From CAZJWC01 sp964550125 (GTDB taxonomy: Bacteria; Bacillota; Clostridia; Christensenellales; Borkfalkiaceae), in contig CAZJWC010000002.1 of the NCBI GenBank assembly GCA_964550125.1, forward strand, positions 1 to 64,000: a stretch of DNA of 64,000 bases, written 5' to 3'. A model generated the notes under the pieces. The model had not been told where the DNA came from. It saw only the letters and a list, made by a program, of their open reading frames with translations, and ran no database searches. A program made the position numbers and the translations under genes. Below are positions 1-7,991 of this stretch, one piece after another; within the stretch, counting starts at the first letter, position 1; every line of letters begins with the position of its first letter.

Positions 1-336
1 GTCTGGACCGTGTCTCAGTTCCAGTGTGGCCGATCACCCTCTCAGGTCGGCTACCTATCACGGACTTGGTGAGCCGTTACCTCACCAACTATCTAATAGG
101 ACGCGAACTCATCTGTATCCGATAAATCTTTTACCCCTGTGAGATGCCTCACCGTGGTCTTATGCGGTATTAGCAAAACTTTCATTTTGTTATTCCCCTG
201 ATACAGGCAGATTGTTCACGCGTTACTCACCCTTCCGCCACTAGCAATAAAAGCAAGCTCTTATTGCTCGTTCGACTTGCATGTGTTAAGCACGCCGCCA
301 GCGTTCATCCTGAGCCAGAATCAAACTCTTAAGTTT
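1..336 (-). rRNA. rrs: 16S rRNA, 5' part (partial)
   Basis: Read on the minus strand, this begins with the conserved 16S 5' motif AGAGTTTGATTCTGGCTCAG near 310-329. The GAACGCTGGCGGCGTGCTTAA block, the V1/V2 regions and the GAGACACGGTCCAGAC block at the window edge follow. Roughly the first 330 bases of the gene are present and the rest lies outside. The mature 5' end near 336 is estimated by aligning the motif to E. coli position 8. The 27F primer site carries T where most bacteria have C (GATTCTGG). The gene is transcribed away from the putative origin at 3.1-6.0 kb, as expected for an rRNA operon. Confidence 0.96.
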
Positions 337-548
337 AATTGCTTAAAGCCGTCCATCGAAATGGACAACTGCTCAAACGAATTTTGTTATCTTTTTGCTG
401 ACTTTTGTTTTGAGTACTTTTGTATTCAAAAGTTTAAATTGACAGAAACTATAAATTATTATATAATTTGTACATTTCTTTCTATTCAGTTCTTAAGCTT
501 CATTAACGAACTTCAGTTCGTTGCTCTCGTTCACGCGACAGCCTACAT
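337..548 (-). other. 16S rRNA leader
   Basis: Transcribed spacer between promoter P2 and the mature 16S end. It contains a small perfect hairpin (AACGAAC / GTTCGTT near 503-520) and an AT-rich stretch. No protein gene with a credible ribosome binding site is seen on either strand. Confidence 0.6.
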
Positions 549-577
549 ATATTAACATATCTAAAAGGACTTGTCAA
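549..577 (-). promoter_or_regulatory. rRNA promoter P2 (proximal)
   Basis: On the minus strand the -35 TTGACA (572-577) and -10 TAATAT (549-554) are separated by exactly 17 bases. An A/T-rich UP-like tract lies upstream and GCTGTCGCGTGA lies just downstream. The same module recurs at P1. Confidence 0.8.
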
Positions 578-675
578 CTGTTTTTTAAAACTTTTTTTAA
601 TTTTTTTTAAAAAAGTTTTTTGTTCAGTTTTTTCCTTTTTTGTAGGGTTTCCATCACTCACGCGACAGCCTGACT

Positions 676-704
676 ATAATAACACAGACCAATAAGGATG
701 TCAA
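676..704 (-). promoter_or_regulatory. rRNA promoter P1 (distal)
   Basis: On the minus strand the -35 TTGACA (699-704) and -10 TATTAT (676-681) have a 17-base spacer. The upstream AAAAAACAG tract and the downstream GCTGTCGCGTGA repeat those of P2, so the two promoters look like a tandem duplication. Confidence 0.8.
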
Positions 705-885
705 CTGTTTTTTAAAACTTTTTTTAATTTTTTTTAAAATAAACTAAAATGTTACAAAAACCCCATTTTATTGGCATTTTTATTCGAATACAAGTAATAA
801 TCAACTTAATTTTTTCAAATATTTGCTTTTTTTAAAGTTATATGATAATATAAATTTATTAAAAATTTTAAAAAGGAATTGACCA

Positions 886-1122
886 ATGTATAAAATATTG
901 AGACAAATTTGTTGCATTATAGGGGTGATTTTATTAGCCTGTTGTGTACTCGTCGGGATTTTTTTTGGATTTGAGTGGGCTTTAATTTGCGTTGCAGGAG
1001 CAATTTTATTTGGTGGACTTACCGTTTTATTTAAAAATTTAGATGAAAAAGAGATTTCCTTAAAGGACAATTTTATTGACAGCGAAGAAAAATTGAACGA
1101 AGATGAAAAAAATAAAGAATAG
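886..1122 (+). CDS. small two-helix membrane protein, unknown function
   Basis: A 78-residue protein. Two hydrophobic helices, about residues 7-27 (Cys-rich) and 30-50, are followed by a charged Lys/Glu-rich cytoplasmic tail. An AAGGA sequence sits 8 bases before the ATG, and a hairpin terminator begins at the stop codon, so it is a complete single-gene unit. I do not recognise the family. It stands alone between the rRNA operon and pckG and is divergent from the rRNA promoters. Confidence 0.6.
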   Translation: MYKILRQICCIIGVILLACCVLVGIFFGFEWALICVAGAILFGGLTVLFKNLDEKEISLKDNFIDSEEKLNEDEKNKE

Positions 1123-1146
1123 ATATCCGTCTATTCTTTTTTTTAT
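1115..1146 (+). terminator. terminator after the small membrane protein
   Basis: AAAGAATAG and CTATTCTTT form the stem around an 8-base loop, followed by a T run. It overlaps the stop codon of the gene at 886-1122. Confidence 0.7.
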
Positions 1147-1196
1147 TATAAATATTTTTTATATATTATATATATAATAATGAATACACATTAACA

Positions 1197-1226
1197 AAAA
1201 AAAGCAAGGCTTTTGCCTTGCTTTTA
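1197..1226 (-). terminator. terminator after pckG
   Basis: AAAGCAAGGC and GCCTTGCTTT form a 10-bp stem. T runs flank it when read from the minus strand, directly downstream of the pckG stop. Confidence 0.75.
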
Positions 1227-1238
1227 TTATACTAAAAA

Positions 1239-3014
1239 TTATTTATTTAAGTTTGCTTTTAAGTTTTCTAATTGAGCACGAAGTTCTTTGGGCAATCTGT
1301 CGCCAAATTGAGCATAGAATTCTTCAATACCTTCTGCTTCCTTCTTCCAAGTTTCAACATCAATAGTTAAAATATCAGCAAGAGTTTCTTTAGAGAAATC
1401 CAAACCGTCAAGGTTGATATCGTCAACATTAGGAACATAACCGATTGCAGTTTCTTTAGCATCAACTTTACCATCACATCTATTGATAATCCACTCAAGT
1501 ACACGAAGGTTATCGCCAAAACCAGGCCATAAGAATTTGCCGTCATCATCAGTTCTAAACCAGTTTACATTGAAAATTTGAGGCTTATTAGTAATCTTTT
1601 CACCCATTTCAATCCAGTGAGCAAAATAGTCTGCCATATGGTAACCAACGAAAGGTCTCATAGCCATAGGATCACGTCTTACAACACCAACAGCACCTGT
1701 TGCAGCTGCAGTAGTTTCAGAAGCCATGATTGAACCTACAAATACACCATTGTTCCAGTCTTTTGATTGATATACAAGGGGAGCAGTTTTGGCTCTTCTT
1801 CCACCAAATACAATAGCACTCAAAGGAACACCCTTACCACTTTCAAATTCTGCTCTATCAAGACAAGGGCAGTTTTCAGCAGGAGCAGTAAAACGACTGT
1901 TGGGGTGAGCCAATTTAATGTCTATTTCTTCCTTGTTTGCATAGTGATGTTCGTTACCCTTCCAATCAATAACATTTAAAGGAGGATTCTTATCTAAGCC
2001 TTCCCACCAAACTGTATTTTTATCAATATCATAAGCAACATTAGTAAATATTGTTCCCTTCTTTGTTGATGCTAAAGCGTTGGGGTTAGACTTTTCGTTT
2101 GTACCGGGAGCAACGCCGAAGAAACCGTTTTCAGGGTTTACAGCCCAAAGACGTCCATCTTCGCCAACTCTAATCCAAGCGATATCATCACCTACACACC
2201 ATACTTTGTAACCCTTCTTTCTATAAACTTCAGGGGGAATAAGCATTGCAAGGTTAGTTTTACCACAAGCTGAGGGGAAAGCTGCTGCGATATACTTCTT
2301 TTCGCCTTGAGGATTTTCAATACCCAAGATAAGCATATGTTCTGCCATCCAGCCTTCATTTTTACCAAGGTAAGAAGCAATACGAAGTGCAAAACACTTT
2401 TTACCTAATAACACGTTTCCACCGTATGCACTATTTACTGAAATAATTGCATTATCTTCAGGGAAATGTAAGATATATCTATTTTCTTCTTCTACATCGC
2501 ATTTTGCATGTAAACCTTTAACAAAATCGCCATCGCCAAGTTCTTCTAAAACCTTAGCACCGATTCTTGTCATAATGTTCATATTTAATACTACATAGAT
2601 TGAATCAGTCAATTCAATACCAATCTTTGCAAAAGGACTACCAACAGCACCCATTGAATAAGGGATAACATACATTGTTCTGCCTTTCATTTTGCCTCTC
2701 ATGATGTCATAAGCCATATTATATGCTTTTTCAGGAGCCATCCAGTTATTGATAGGACCAGCATCTTTTTCATCTTTACAACAAATAAAAGTTCTACCTT
2801 CAACTCTTGCTACGTCATTTTCTTTCGTACGATGTAAATAGCAATCAGGCAATAAATCTTCGTTTAATTTAATCATCTCGCCAGATGCAACAGCCTCTGC
2901 CTTTAAAGCAGCGATTTGTTCAGCACTACCGTCAATCCAAACGATTTTGTCGGGGCAAGTGATTGCTGCGCTTTCTTCAACAAACTTTAACACCTTTTTG
3001 TTGTTAGTTGTCAT
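1239..3014 (-). CDS. pckG: phosphoenolpyruvate carboxykinase (GTP)
   Basis: A 591-residue protein of normal length for the GTP-dependent PEPCK family, which interconverts oxaloacetate and phosphoenolpyruvate using GTP/GDP in the cytosol. It has the family P-loop FPSACGKTN (residues 246-254, with the reactive Cys at 250) and the substrate-binding NSAYGGN (194-200). The start has a clear AGGAG-type site and the gene is monocistronic with its own terminator. Many anaerobic Clostridia use PEPCK in fermentative carbon flow; the direction of the reaction here cannot be told from sequence. GTP-type rather than ATP-type follows from the P-loop signature. Confidence 0.96.
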   Translation of the reverse strand: MTTNNKKVLKFVEESAAITCPDKIVWIDGSAEQIAALKAEAVASGEMIKLNEDLLPDCYLHRTKENDVARVEGRTFICCKDEKDAGPINNWMAPEKAYNMAYDIMRGKMKGRTMYVIPYSMGAVGSPFAKIGIELTDSIYVVLNMNIMTRIGAKVLEELGDGDFVKGLHAKCDVEEENRYILHFPEDNAIISVNSAYGGNVLLGKKCFALRIASYLGKNEGWMAEHMLILGIENPQGEKKYIAAAFPSACGKTNLAMLIPPEVYRKKGYKVWCVGDDIAWIRVGEDGRLWAVNPENGFFGVAPGTNEKSNPNALASTKKGTIFTNVAYDIDKNTVWWEGLDKNPPLNVIDWKGNEHHYANKEEIDIKLAHPNSRFTAPAENCPCLDRAEFESGKGVPLSAIVFGGRRAKTAPLVYQSKDWNNGVFVGSIMASETTAAATGAVGVVRRDPMAMRPFVGYHMADYFAHWIEMGEKITNKPQIFNVNWFRTDDDGKFLWPGFGDNLRVLEWIINRCDGKVDAKETAIGYVPNVDDINLDGLDFSKETLADILTIDVETWKKEAEGIEEFYAQFGDRLPKELRAQLENLKANLNK

Positions 3015-3104
3015 ATTTTTTCTCCTTTTTACAAAATGTTTTATAACACTTTTATTTTTACCAAACCTACATAGGATAAATATATACTTCTTAGTAGTCG
3101 CTAG

Positions 3105-3804
3105 TTATCCACTATAATTTATCCTAACTATTTTTAAGTATACCACAATCAAAAAAAAATGTAAACTAATAAACGAGTAAATTTAAAATTGTAACTTAAC
3201 TTAACAAAATTGTGGATAACTCAGCAAGTTATCCACAAAAATCAACTTTTTTGCGATAAAATTGTGGATAACTCAATATTTTTCCACAAATTTTGTGGAT
3301 AACTTTTTAAATATGTTGATAACTTAATACTTTTAGAGTATGACAAAATAAATGCTTTTTATGTAAAGTTTGACAAAATTTTTAATTAAAATTTATATAT
3401 ATTATTTGTAGAGGAAAAAAAATGATATTTTATAAGAGAGTTTTAATTCTATCACAAACAAATGCAAACTTTGATGCAGGTAAGGGAATAGTAAAATTGG
3501 AAAAACTTGGGGACGAGTTAAGTTTAGAACTTTCGTTGATTAATTATAAAGTCTTGAAAAAGGGGAGCTATAAATGTGTAATTGTGGATAACTCAAGTAA
3601 TTATGAATTATTTGACGTGGATAACTTTATTTTAAAGACAAAACGCAAGAGTAATTTGGATTTTTCAAAAGGGGTACTTTGTTTTATCTTGTATATTGAC
3701 GAGGAGGTAGAAATGATTTCCTCTATCAAACAAGGAAATATCAATTTTGGAGAAAGAGAAGCACTTGACAAATTAAAGTTAAGTTATCCACAAATTTATC
3801 CACC
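3105..3804. other. left DnaA-box cluster (oriC part 1)
   Basis: Perfect 9-mers TTATCCACA (either strand) occur at 3211-3219, 3229-3237, 3263-3271, 3294-3302, 3583-3591 and 3784-3792. One-mismatch copies lie at 3105-3113, 3280-3288, 3616-3624 and 3796-3804. The first group fills the 400-base gap between pckG and the next gene. The later ones lie inside that gene and are read there as Val-Asp-Asn or Tyr-Pro-Gln codons. Such density is typical of DnaA-binding regions at an origin. The gap holds no other gene; it must also carry the promoters of the two divergent genes. Confidence 0.75.
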
Positions 3805-4372
3805 TAAAAAGGTGTGTGAGTTTGAATACGCTGATGAAAAAATAGCAACCGAAAACTATTTTGAGTTAGAAAAGGAGAAAAAATTTGAAAAACAACCTGA
3901 CAAAGATAATGAAGATGAAAATATTTCGGGAGAAGATTACCCAGAAAAGACAGAAAAAAATTTTAAAACTCAAACTTTGCAAGATGAAAAAATTGAAAAC
4001 TTATTTCTCTTTGAAAAAGAGAGTAGCATAGAACTGCCTGAATATTATAAGACGATAAGAGGAGAACTAAAAAAAATTTTTTCCTCAAGTGATTGCGAAC
4101 GTGCATTAGAAAGGCAAATAGAAAATTCAAAGTGGGCAAAAGTTTATTTTTCAAACGAAAAGTATTATGTGGTAGGTATAATATATGATGAAAAATCCCC
4201 TAAATATATTTGTTACGGAATTCCAGTTAATTCAAAAGAGGAAAAGATAAAAGAGATTGACACCTACTCAACTTTTATTCCTCTATCCCCTTTAAAAAGT
4301 GAGGGGCAGGGGTATTATATATTATTCCAAAACGCAGAAAACGGAAGTTGCATAAATATAGACTATACATAA
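3422..4372 (+). CDS. hypothetical protein beside the origin
   Basis: A 316-residue protein of unknown function with no signal peptide or membrane segment. Residues about 1-125 look like a compact alpha/beta domain. Residues about 135-200 are a Lys/Glu/Asp-rich low-complexity linker. Residues about 205-316 form a second domain ending in a FIPLSPLKSEGQGYYILFQ-like motif, which I recall from unnamed clostridial proteins. RBS GAGGAAAAAAA precedes the ATG. The first third is studded with DnaA boxes embedded in the coding sequence. It occupies the left side of the slot normally held by dnaA but shows no AAA+ P-loop or helix-turn-helix, so it is not DnaA. Confidence 0.7.
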   Translation: MIFYKRVLILSQTNANFDAGKGIVKLEKLGDELSLELSLINYKVLKKGSYKCVIVDNSSNYELFDVDNFILKTKRKSNLDFSKGVLCFILYIDEEVEMISSIKQGNINFGEREALDKLKLSYPQIYPPKKVCEFEYADEKIATENYFELEKEKKFEKQPDKDNEDENISGEDYPEKTEKNFKTQTLQDEKIENLFLFEKESSIELPEYYKTIRGELKKIFSSSDCERALERQIENSKWAKVYFSNEKYYVVGIIYDEKSPKYICYGIPVNSKEEKIKEIDTYSTFIPLSPLKSEGQGYYILFQNAENGSCINIDYT

Positions 4373-4392
4373 TAATCCTTACTATATAGAAG

Positions 4393-4438
4393 TAATAAAG
4401 ACAGCAAATTTGTATACTGTCTTTATTATTTTTTTTAT
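4393..4438 (+). terminator. terminator after the 3422-4372 gene
   Basis: AATAAAGACAG pairs with CTGTCTTTATT around a 14-base loop, followed by a T-rich run. It lies between convergent genes and may serve both. Confidence 0.65.
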
Positions 4439-4453
4439 TTACGTTTATTTCAT

Positions 4454-4906
4454 TTAAATATAAATTATTTTTTTGCCTTGTTTTTGTGCATACTTTACAG
4501 TATATAAAGTTCCACCCTTTAAATATCTTAAATATGCCAATAGCATATCACTTTTATCAACCATATATCTATTTCTCTTTTGCATACAACCGTTTTCATA
4601 AGAATTTGAAAGGATTATCTTTTCATCACATTTTGATAAATAATAAAAATATTTTTCCTGCTGGATAGAATTAAATTTTTCTGCTTGATCAACACAGGGT
4701 ATACAGGCTATTATTTTTATTTCTTTTTCTTTTTTTAAAGAAATTAAATTTTCCAAACAGATAGAATCAAACCCCAAAGCCATGCCACAATAAAAGGTGG
4801 AAATTCCACCTTCAATCATTTCTTTTAATAATTTTAATAATTTTTGTTCGTCAAAATCTCTTTCAACTATTCTATGCCCAGTTATAGCACAACTCAATTT
4901 TTCCAT
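4454..4906 (-). CDS. SLOG-family protein (YpsA/DUF1273-like)
   Basis: A 150-residue protein. The Rossmann-like start (AITGHR), the GMALGFD nucleotide-binding turn (about residues 40-46), the RNRYMVD..D stretch (about 111-118) and the GGT.YTV..A ending fit the DUF1273/YpsA branch of the SLOG superfamily. Members bind nucleotide-type ligands; the molecular role of this branch is not settled. It starts 5 bases after rsmG, so the two probably share a transcript. Only a weak Shine-Dalgarno is visible, consistent with coupling to rsmG. Confidence 0.8.
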   Translation of the reverse strand: MEKLSCAITGHRIVERDFDEQKLLKLLKEMIEGGISTFYCGMALGFDSICLENLISLKKEKEIKIIACIPCVDQAEKFNSIQQEKYFYYLSKCDEKIILSNSYENGCMQKRNRYMVDKSDMLLAYLRYLKGGTLYTVKYAQKQGKKIIYI

Positions 4907-4911
4907 AAATT

Positions 4912-5610
4912 TTACAAAGGTTTACTTCTTTCCTTTCCTTGACCTCTTGGATATTTTTCAGGAGTATTTAAAATTTTTTCAATTTCAATTATATTTCTAT
5001 CTCCCATATCTTCAGGTAATGAATATTTATAAACATTACTTATCTTCCCACCTAAAATTTTTACTGAATTTCTTCCCTCATCTATTTCCTCGCAATTATC
5101 ACTCTTATAAGCAAAAAATTTTCCACCCACCTTAACAAAGGGCAAACAGTATTCATTTAATGAATTAAGCCTTGCAACTGCTCTTGCTACTGCATAATCA
5201 TATTTTTCACGATGATTTTCAGTTTTAGATAAAATTTCAGCACGGTCGTTTATAACTTTTATTTTTTTTAACTGAAGTTTGTTAATAACTTGATTTAAAA
5301 ATGTACACTTTTTTCTTGTTGCCTCAACTAAAGTAAAGTCTAAGTCCTCTCTTACTATTTTTAAAGGAATTGAAGGAAAACCTCCTCCTGAACCTATCTC
5401 TATTACAGATGAATTGTTTTCAAATTGTTGATAACTTATTAAACTATCCACAAAATGTTTAACGTATGCTTCCTTTTTATCCACAATGGTTGTCAAATTG
5501 CACATTTTATTATATTCACACAATAAATCGTAATAAAGTGAGAATTTTTCAGCATTTTTAACATATATTTGGTTGTTAATTTCCTTTAAAATACTATCAA
5601 TATCAAACAT
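4912..5610 (-). CDS. rsmG: 16S rRNA (guanine-N7) methyltransferase
   Basis: RsmG/GidB methylates G527 of 16S rRNA using S-adenosylmethionine. The class I methyltransferase motif IEIGSGGGFPSIPL lies near residues 70-83, followed by VEATRKKC and the conserved VARAVA. I start it at the ATG at 5610 (MFDID...) because a promoter -10 box ends 6 bases upstream. A longer reading from 5628 would put the -10 box inside the coding region. With this start the mRNA would be leaderless. In many Firmicutes rsmG lies after mnmG near the origin; here it is divergent from dnaN. Confidence 0.92.
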   Translation of the reverse strand: MFDIDSILKEINNQIYVKNAEKFSLYYDLLCEYNKMCNLTTIVDKKEAYVKHFVDSLISYQQFENNSSVIEIGSGGGFPSIPLKIVREDLDFTLVEATRKKCTFLNQVINKLQLKKIKVINDRAEILSKTENHREKYDYAVARAVARLNSLNEYCLPFVKVGGKFFAYKSDNCEEIDEGRNSVKILGGKISNVYKYSLPEDMGDRNIIEIEKILNTPEKYPRGQGKERSKPL

Positions 5611-5616
5611 ATGGTG

Positions 5617-5645
5617 ATTATAACACAATTAAAAAATGTTGACAA
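5617..5645 (-). promoter_or_regulatory. rsmG promoter giving a leaderless mRNA
   Basis: On the minus strand -35 TTGTCA (5640-5645), 17-base spacer, -10 TATAAT (5617-5622). The ATG of rsmG begins 7 bases after the -10, so transcription should start at or within a base of the start codon. Confidence 0.7.
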
Positions 5646-5683
5646 CTTATTTTATTGTGGACAAAATGTGGACAACTTTACAG

Positions 5684-6019
5684 TTATCCACAAAATTTAT
5701 GTGGATAACTTTAATTTTTAACATTTTAAGTAATTTCTGCTGATTAAAAGGACGAATTTTAGAAAAAGTTTTTCACAATTAGTGTGGATAAGTTGTGAGT
5801 TATCCACACTTTATCCACAGAGTTATCCACAAAAATTAGGGTAGTTATCCACATTTTTTTGTTCTAAAAAATTGTTGATTTTTGCCAAAATATACTATAT
5901 AATGTGGTTGTTAGGTTTTTGGAACACAATTTTTGCCAAGTTATACACATTTCCACATTACCTACTAATAATAATACTTTAATAATAAAAATAATAATAA
6001 ATAATATATAGTTAGATGA
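5684..6019. other. oriC: right oriC: DnaA-box array and AT-rich unwinding region
   Basis: Seven perfect TTATCCACA boxes (either strand) lie at 5684, 5700, 5783, 5800, 5811, 5823 and 5845. Two TTGTCCACA variants lie at 5656-5664 and 5667-5675. Two more boxes, 5477-5485 and the variant 5444-5452, lie inside rsmG. The boxes are followed by an AT-rich stretch and a run of TAA/TAC triplets at about 5962-6005, resembling a DnaA-trio element next to a duplex unwinding element. Gene orientation diverges around this region. Together this is a strong origin call. No protein gene lies between rsmG and dnaN. Confidence 0.85.
5875..5903 (+). promoter_or_regulatory. dnaN promoter within oriC
   Basis: TTGATT (5875-5880), 17-base spacer, TATAAT (5898-5903), about 120 bases before the dnaN start. 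It sits immediately after the last DnaA boxes, so DnaA could act on it; that regulation is inferred. Confidence 0.6.
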
Positions 6020-6031
6020 TTGGAGGACGAT

Positions 6032-7132
6032 ATGCGTTTACTTTGTAAAGGTATTGATTTATCAGATGCAGTTTTAAAGGCTGTTAAAGCATGTAGCAAT
6101 AAAACTACTAAGCCTATTTTAGAGGGAATAAAAATTTCAGCAAAGAACGATAACTTATCTATATTAGCAACAGATGAAGAAATTTCAATAAATACTCACA
6201 TAAAGGCAGATATTTTAGAGGAAGGGGAAGTAGCCGTTCCCGGAAGATATTTTTCTGAATTTATATCAAAACTTACAAACGAAGAAATTTTACTGTTTAG
6301 CGAAGAAGATAAATTGAATATAAAATACGCAGATTCGGAAACATTTATTCAACTTTTAAATGTTGATGAATTTCCTCAAATTGATAACGAGATAAATGAA
6401 AATTCGTTTTCTATTTCAAAGAGTGATTTTAAAGATATTATATCAAAAACTACTTTTGCTTGTACTCAAGATGACGCTAGACCTATTTTGAAAGGTTGTT
6501 TATTAGAAGTTAAAGATTCAATTTTAAGTTGTACTGCTCTTGACGGATACCGTCTTGCTTATGCCAGCAAAAGAATTATATCATCTACTAATGATTTTTC
6601 GATAGTTTGTCCTGCCAGAACATTAAATGAAATTGCAAGGATGATTGAAGATAATGATGAAGAACTAAAAATACTTTCTAAAAAGGGTATGTTGTTAGTT
6701 TCTGTGGACAACTCAGTAATAACTTCAAGACTTTATGAGGGTGATTTTATTAAAAAGGACAATATTATTCCACAATCTTTTTCGACAGAATTTGTAGTAA
6801 ACAAACTTTTGTTGACAGATAGCGTAGATAGAGCGTCCGTACTTGCAAAAGGTGATAAGAACAGTTTGATACTCTTTGATATCAAGGAGGGGTTGCTAGA
6901 AATAAACGCAAATTCACAAATAGGAAAAGTTAATGAAAGTGTGAAAATTGAACTTTCAGGAAAAGATATGATGATTGCTATGAATTCAAAGTACATTAGT
7001 GATTGTTTAAAGAATATAGATGACGAGAAGATTAAGTTTAGTTGTGTAGGTCCTACAAACCCTTGCATTTTATCTCCTGTGGACAACGATGATTATTTAT
7101 ATTTAATTTTGCCTGTAAGAACAAGTGCATAA
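6032..7132 (+). CDS. dnaN: DNA polymerase III sliding clamp (beta subunit)
   Basis: A 366-residue clamp of standard length with the three repeated clamp folds. Recognisable stretches are TKPILEGI in domain 1, the RPILKG / ALDGYRLAYA region of domain 2, and the C-terminal PVDNDDYLYLILPVRT. It encircles DNA and tethers the replicative polymerase. The ATG at 6032 is chosen because GGAGG lies just upstream; a TTG at 6020 would place the ribosome site inside the gene. dnaN normally follows dnaA; here it is the first gene right of the origin with no dnaA before it. Confidence 0.97.
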   Translation: MRLLCKGIDLSDAVLKAVKACSNKTTKPILEGIKISAKNDNLSILATDEEISINTHIKADILEEGEVAVPGRYFSEFISKLTNEEILLFSEEDKLNIKYADSETFIQLLNVDEFPQIDNEINENSFSISKSDFKDIISKTTFACTQDDARPILKGCLLEVKDSILSCTALDGYRLAYASKRIISSTNDFSIVCPARTLNEIARMIEDNDEELKILSKKGMLLVSVDNSVITSRLYEGDFIKKDNIIPQSFSTEFVVNKLLLTDSVDRASVLAKGDKNSLILFDIKEGLLEINANSQIGKVNESVKIELSGKDMMIAMNSKYISDCLKNIDDEKIKFSCVGPTNPCILSPVDNDDYLYLILPVRTSA

Positions 7133-7136
7133 TTGC

Positions 7137-7166
7137 TTGACTTATTTATAATTTTTTTTGTATAAT
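7137..7166 (+). promoter_or_regulatory. rpmH operon promoter
   Basis: TTGACT (7137-7142), 18-base spacer, TATAAT (7161-7166), about 47 bases before rpmH. Confidence 0.7.
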
Positions 7167-7213
7167 CTTATTTGCATTAAAATAGATAAATCATATTTCA
7201 AGGAGAAATTAGT

Positions 7214-7348
7214 ATGAAAAGAACATATCAACCCAAGAAAAGACAAAAGAGTAAGGTTCACGGTTTTAGAGCTAGGATGAAAACTAGTGGAGGAAGAAAC
7301 GTTATTAAAAGAAGAAGAAATAAAGGTAGAGCAAAACTTTCTGCTTAA
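7214..7348 (+). CDS. rpmH: 50S ribosomal protein L34
   Basis: A 44-residue protein. It opens with MKRTYQPKKRQ and continues with VHGFRARM and a Lys/Arg-rich end finishing in LSA, the full L34 signature at the usual length. The AAGGAGAAATT ribosome site precedes the ATG. It is first in the conserved rpmH-rnpA-yidD-yidC-jag block that marks the origin side of bacterial chromosomes. Confidence 0.97.
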   Translation: MKRTYQPKKRQKSKVHGFRARMKTSGGRNVIKRRRNKGRAKLSA

Positions 7349-7360
7349 TTCTTTTATAAA

Positions 7361-7699
7361 ATGAAAATCAAAAACAAAAAATATTTTTCTATCAAGAAAA
7401 ATAAAGATTTTAAAAAACTTTTTGATAGGGGAAAAAGAGTTTTTTCCCCTACTTTAGTTATGCTTTATAAGAAAAATACACAGATGATGATTGGTATTTG
7501 TGTTGGTAAACAGCACGGAAATAGCGTTAAAAGAAATAGAGCAAAACGCTTGGTTAGAGAGGCATTTAAAAATTTGTGCGACAACATTGTAGGAACGTAT
7601 AGTTTTGTTTTTATGCCAAAAGCAAAAGAAGAGTATAATTATTTTGAAATTTTTAATAGTTTACAAAGTATGCTAAAGAGAGAAGGTCTTTTAAAATGA
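7361..7699 (+). CDS. rnpA: ribonuclease P protein component
   Basis: A 112-residue basic protein that assists RNase P RNA in trimming the 5' ends of pre-tRNAs. The RNR motif NRAKRLVREAF (about residues 58-68) is the family signature, and the length is typical. It follows rpmH by 12 bases and overlaps yidD by 4 bases (ATGA), so the genes are translationally coupled. No strong Shine-Dalgarno is seen before its ATG, again suggesting coupling. Confidence 0.95.
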   Translation: MKIKNKKYFSIKKNKDFKKLFDRGKRVFSPTLVMLYKKNTQMMIGICVGKQHGNSVKRNRAKRLVREAFKNLCDNIVGTYSFVFMPKAKEEYNYFEIFNSLQSMLKREGLLK

Positions 7700-7971
7700 G
7701 TAAAACGAGGGTAAAAAGAAAAATTAAATTTATTCCCGTTTTAAAAATAATCAGTATGAGATTGATTATTTTATATCAAAAATACTTGTCCAAAGGGACT
7801 TGTATGTATAAACCTACCTGTTCACAATATATGCTTGAGTCAATAAATAACAATGGTTTTTTTATAGGACTAATTTTGGGTATTTGGCGTTTGCTTCGTT
7901 GTAACCCTTTTACGAAGGGAGGTTTTGACCCTGCAAAAGAGAATTTTTTTAAATTAAGGTGGGTTTTGTAA
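7696..7971 (+). CDS. yidD: membrane protein insertion efficiency factor
   Basis: A 91-residue YidD. Family features are IILYQKYLS, the YKPTCSQYMLESI Cys motif (about residues 38-50), GIWRLLRCNPF and GGFDP. An amphipathic, membrane-associated protein that helps YidC-dependent insertion. Its start overlaps the rnpA stop and its 3' end runs close to yidC. Confidence 0.94.
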   Translation: MSKTRVKRKIKFIPVLKIISMRLIILYQKYLSKGTCMYKPTCSQYMLESINNNGFFIGLILGIWRLLRCNPFTKGGFDPAKENFFKLRWVL

Positions 7972-7991
7972 AGAAAAAAATAGGTAATAAT

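Noticed and set aside
277..555. Frame covering the 16S 5' end and its leader
   Set aside because: It overlaps the rRNA gene on the opposite strand and has no coding character.
3422..4372. Possible dnaA in the slot between the DnaA-box clusters
   Set aside because: No Walker A/B, no AAA+ features and no C-terminal DNA-binding helix signature; length and composition do not fit.
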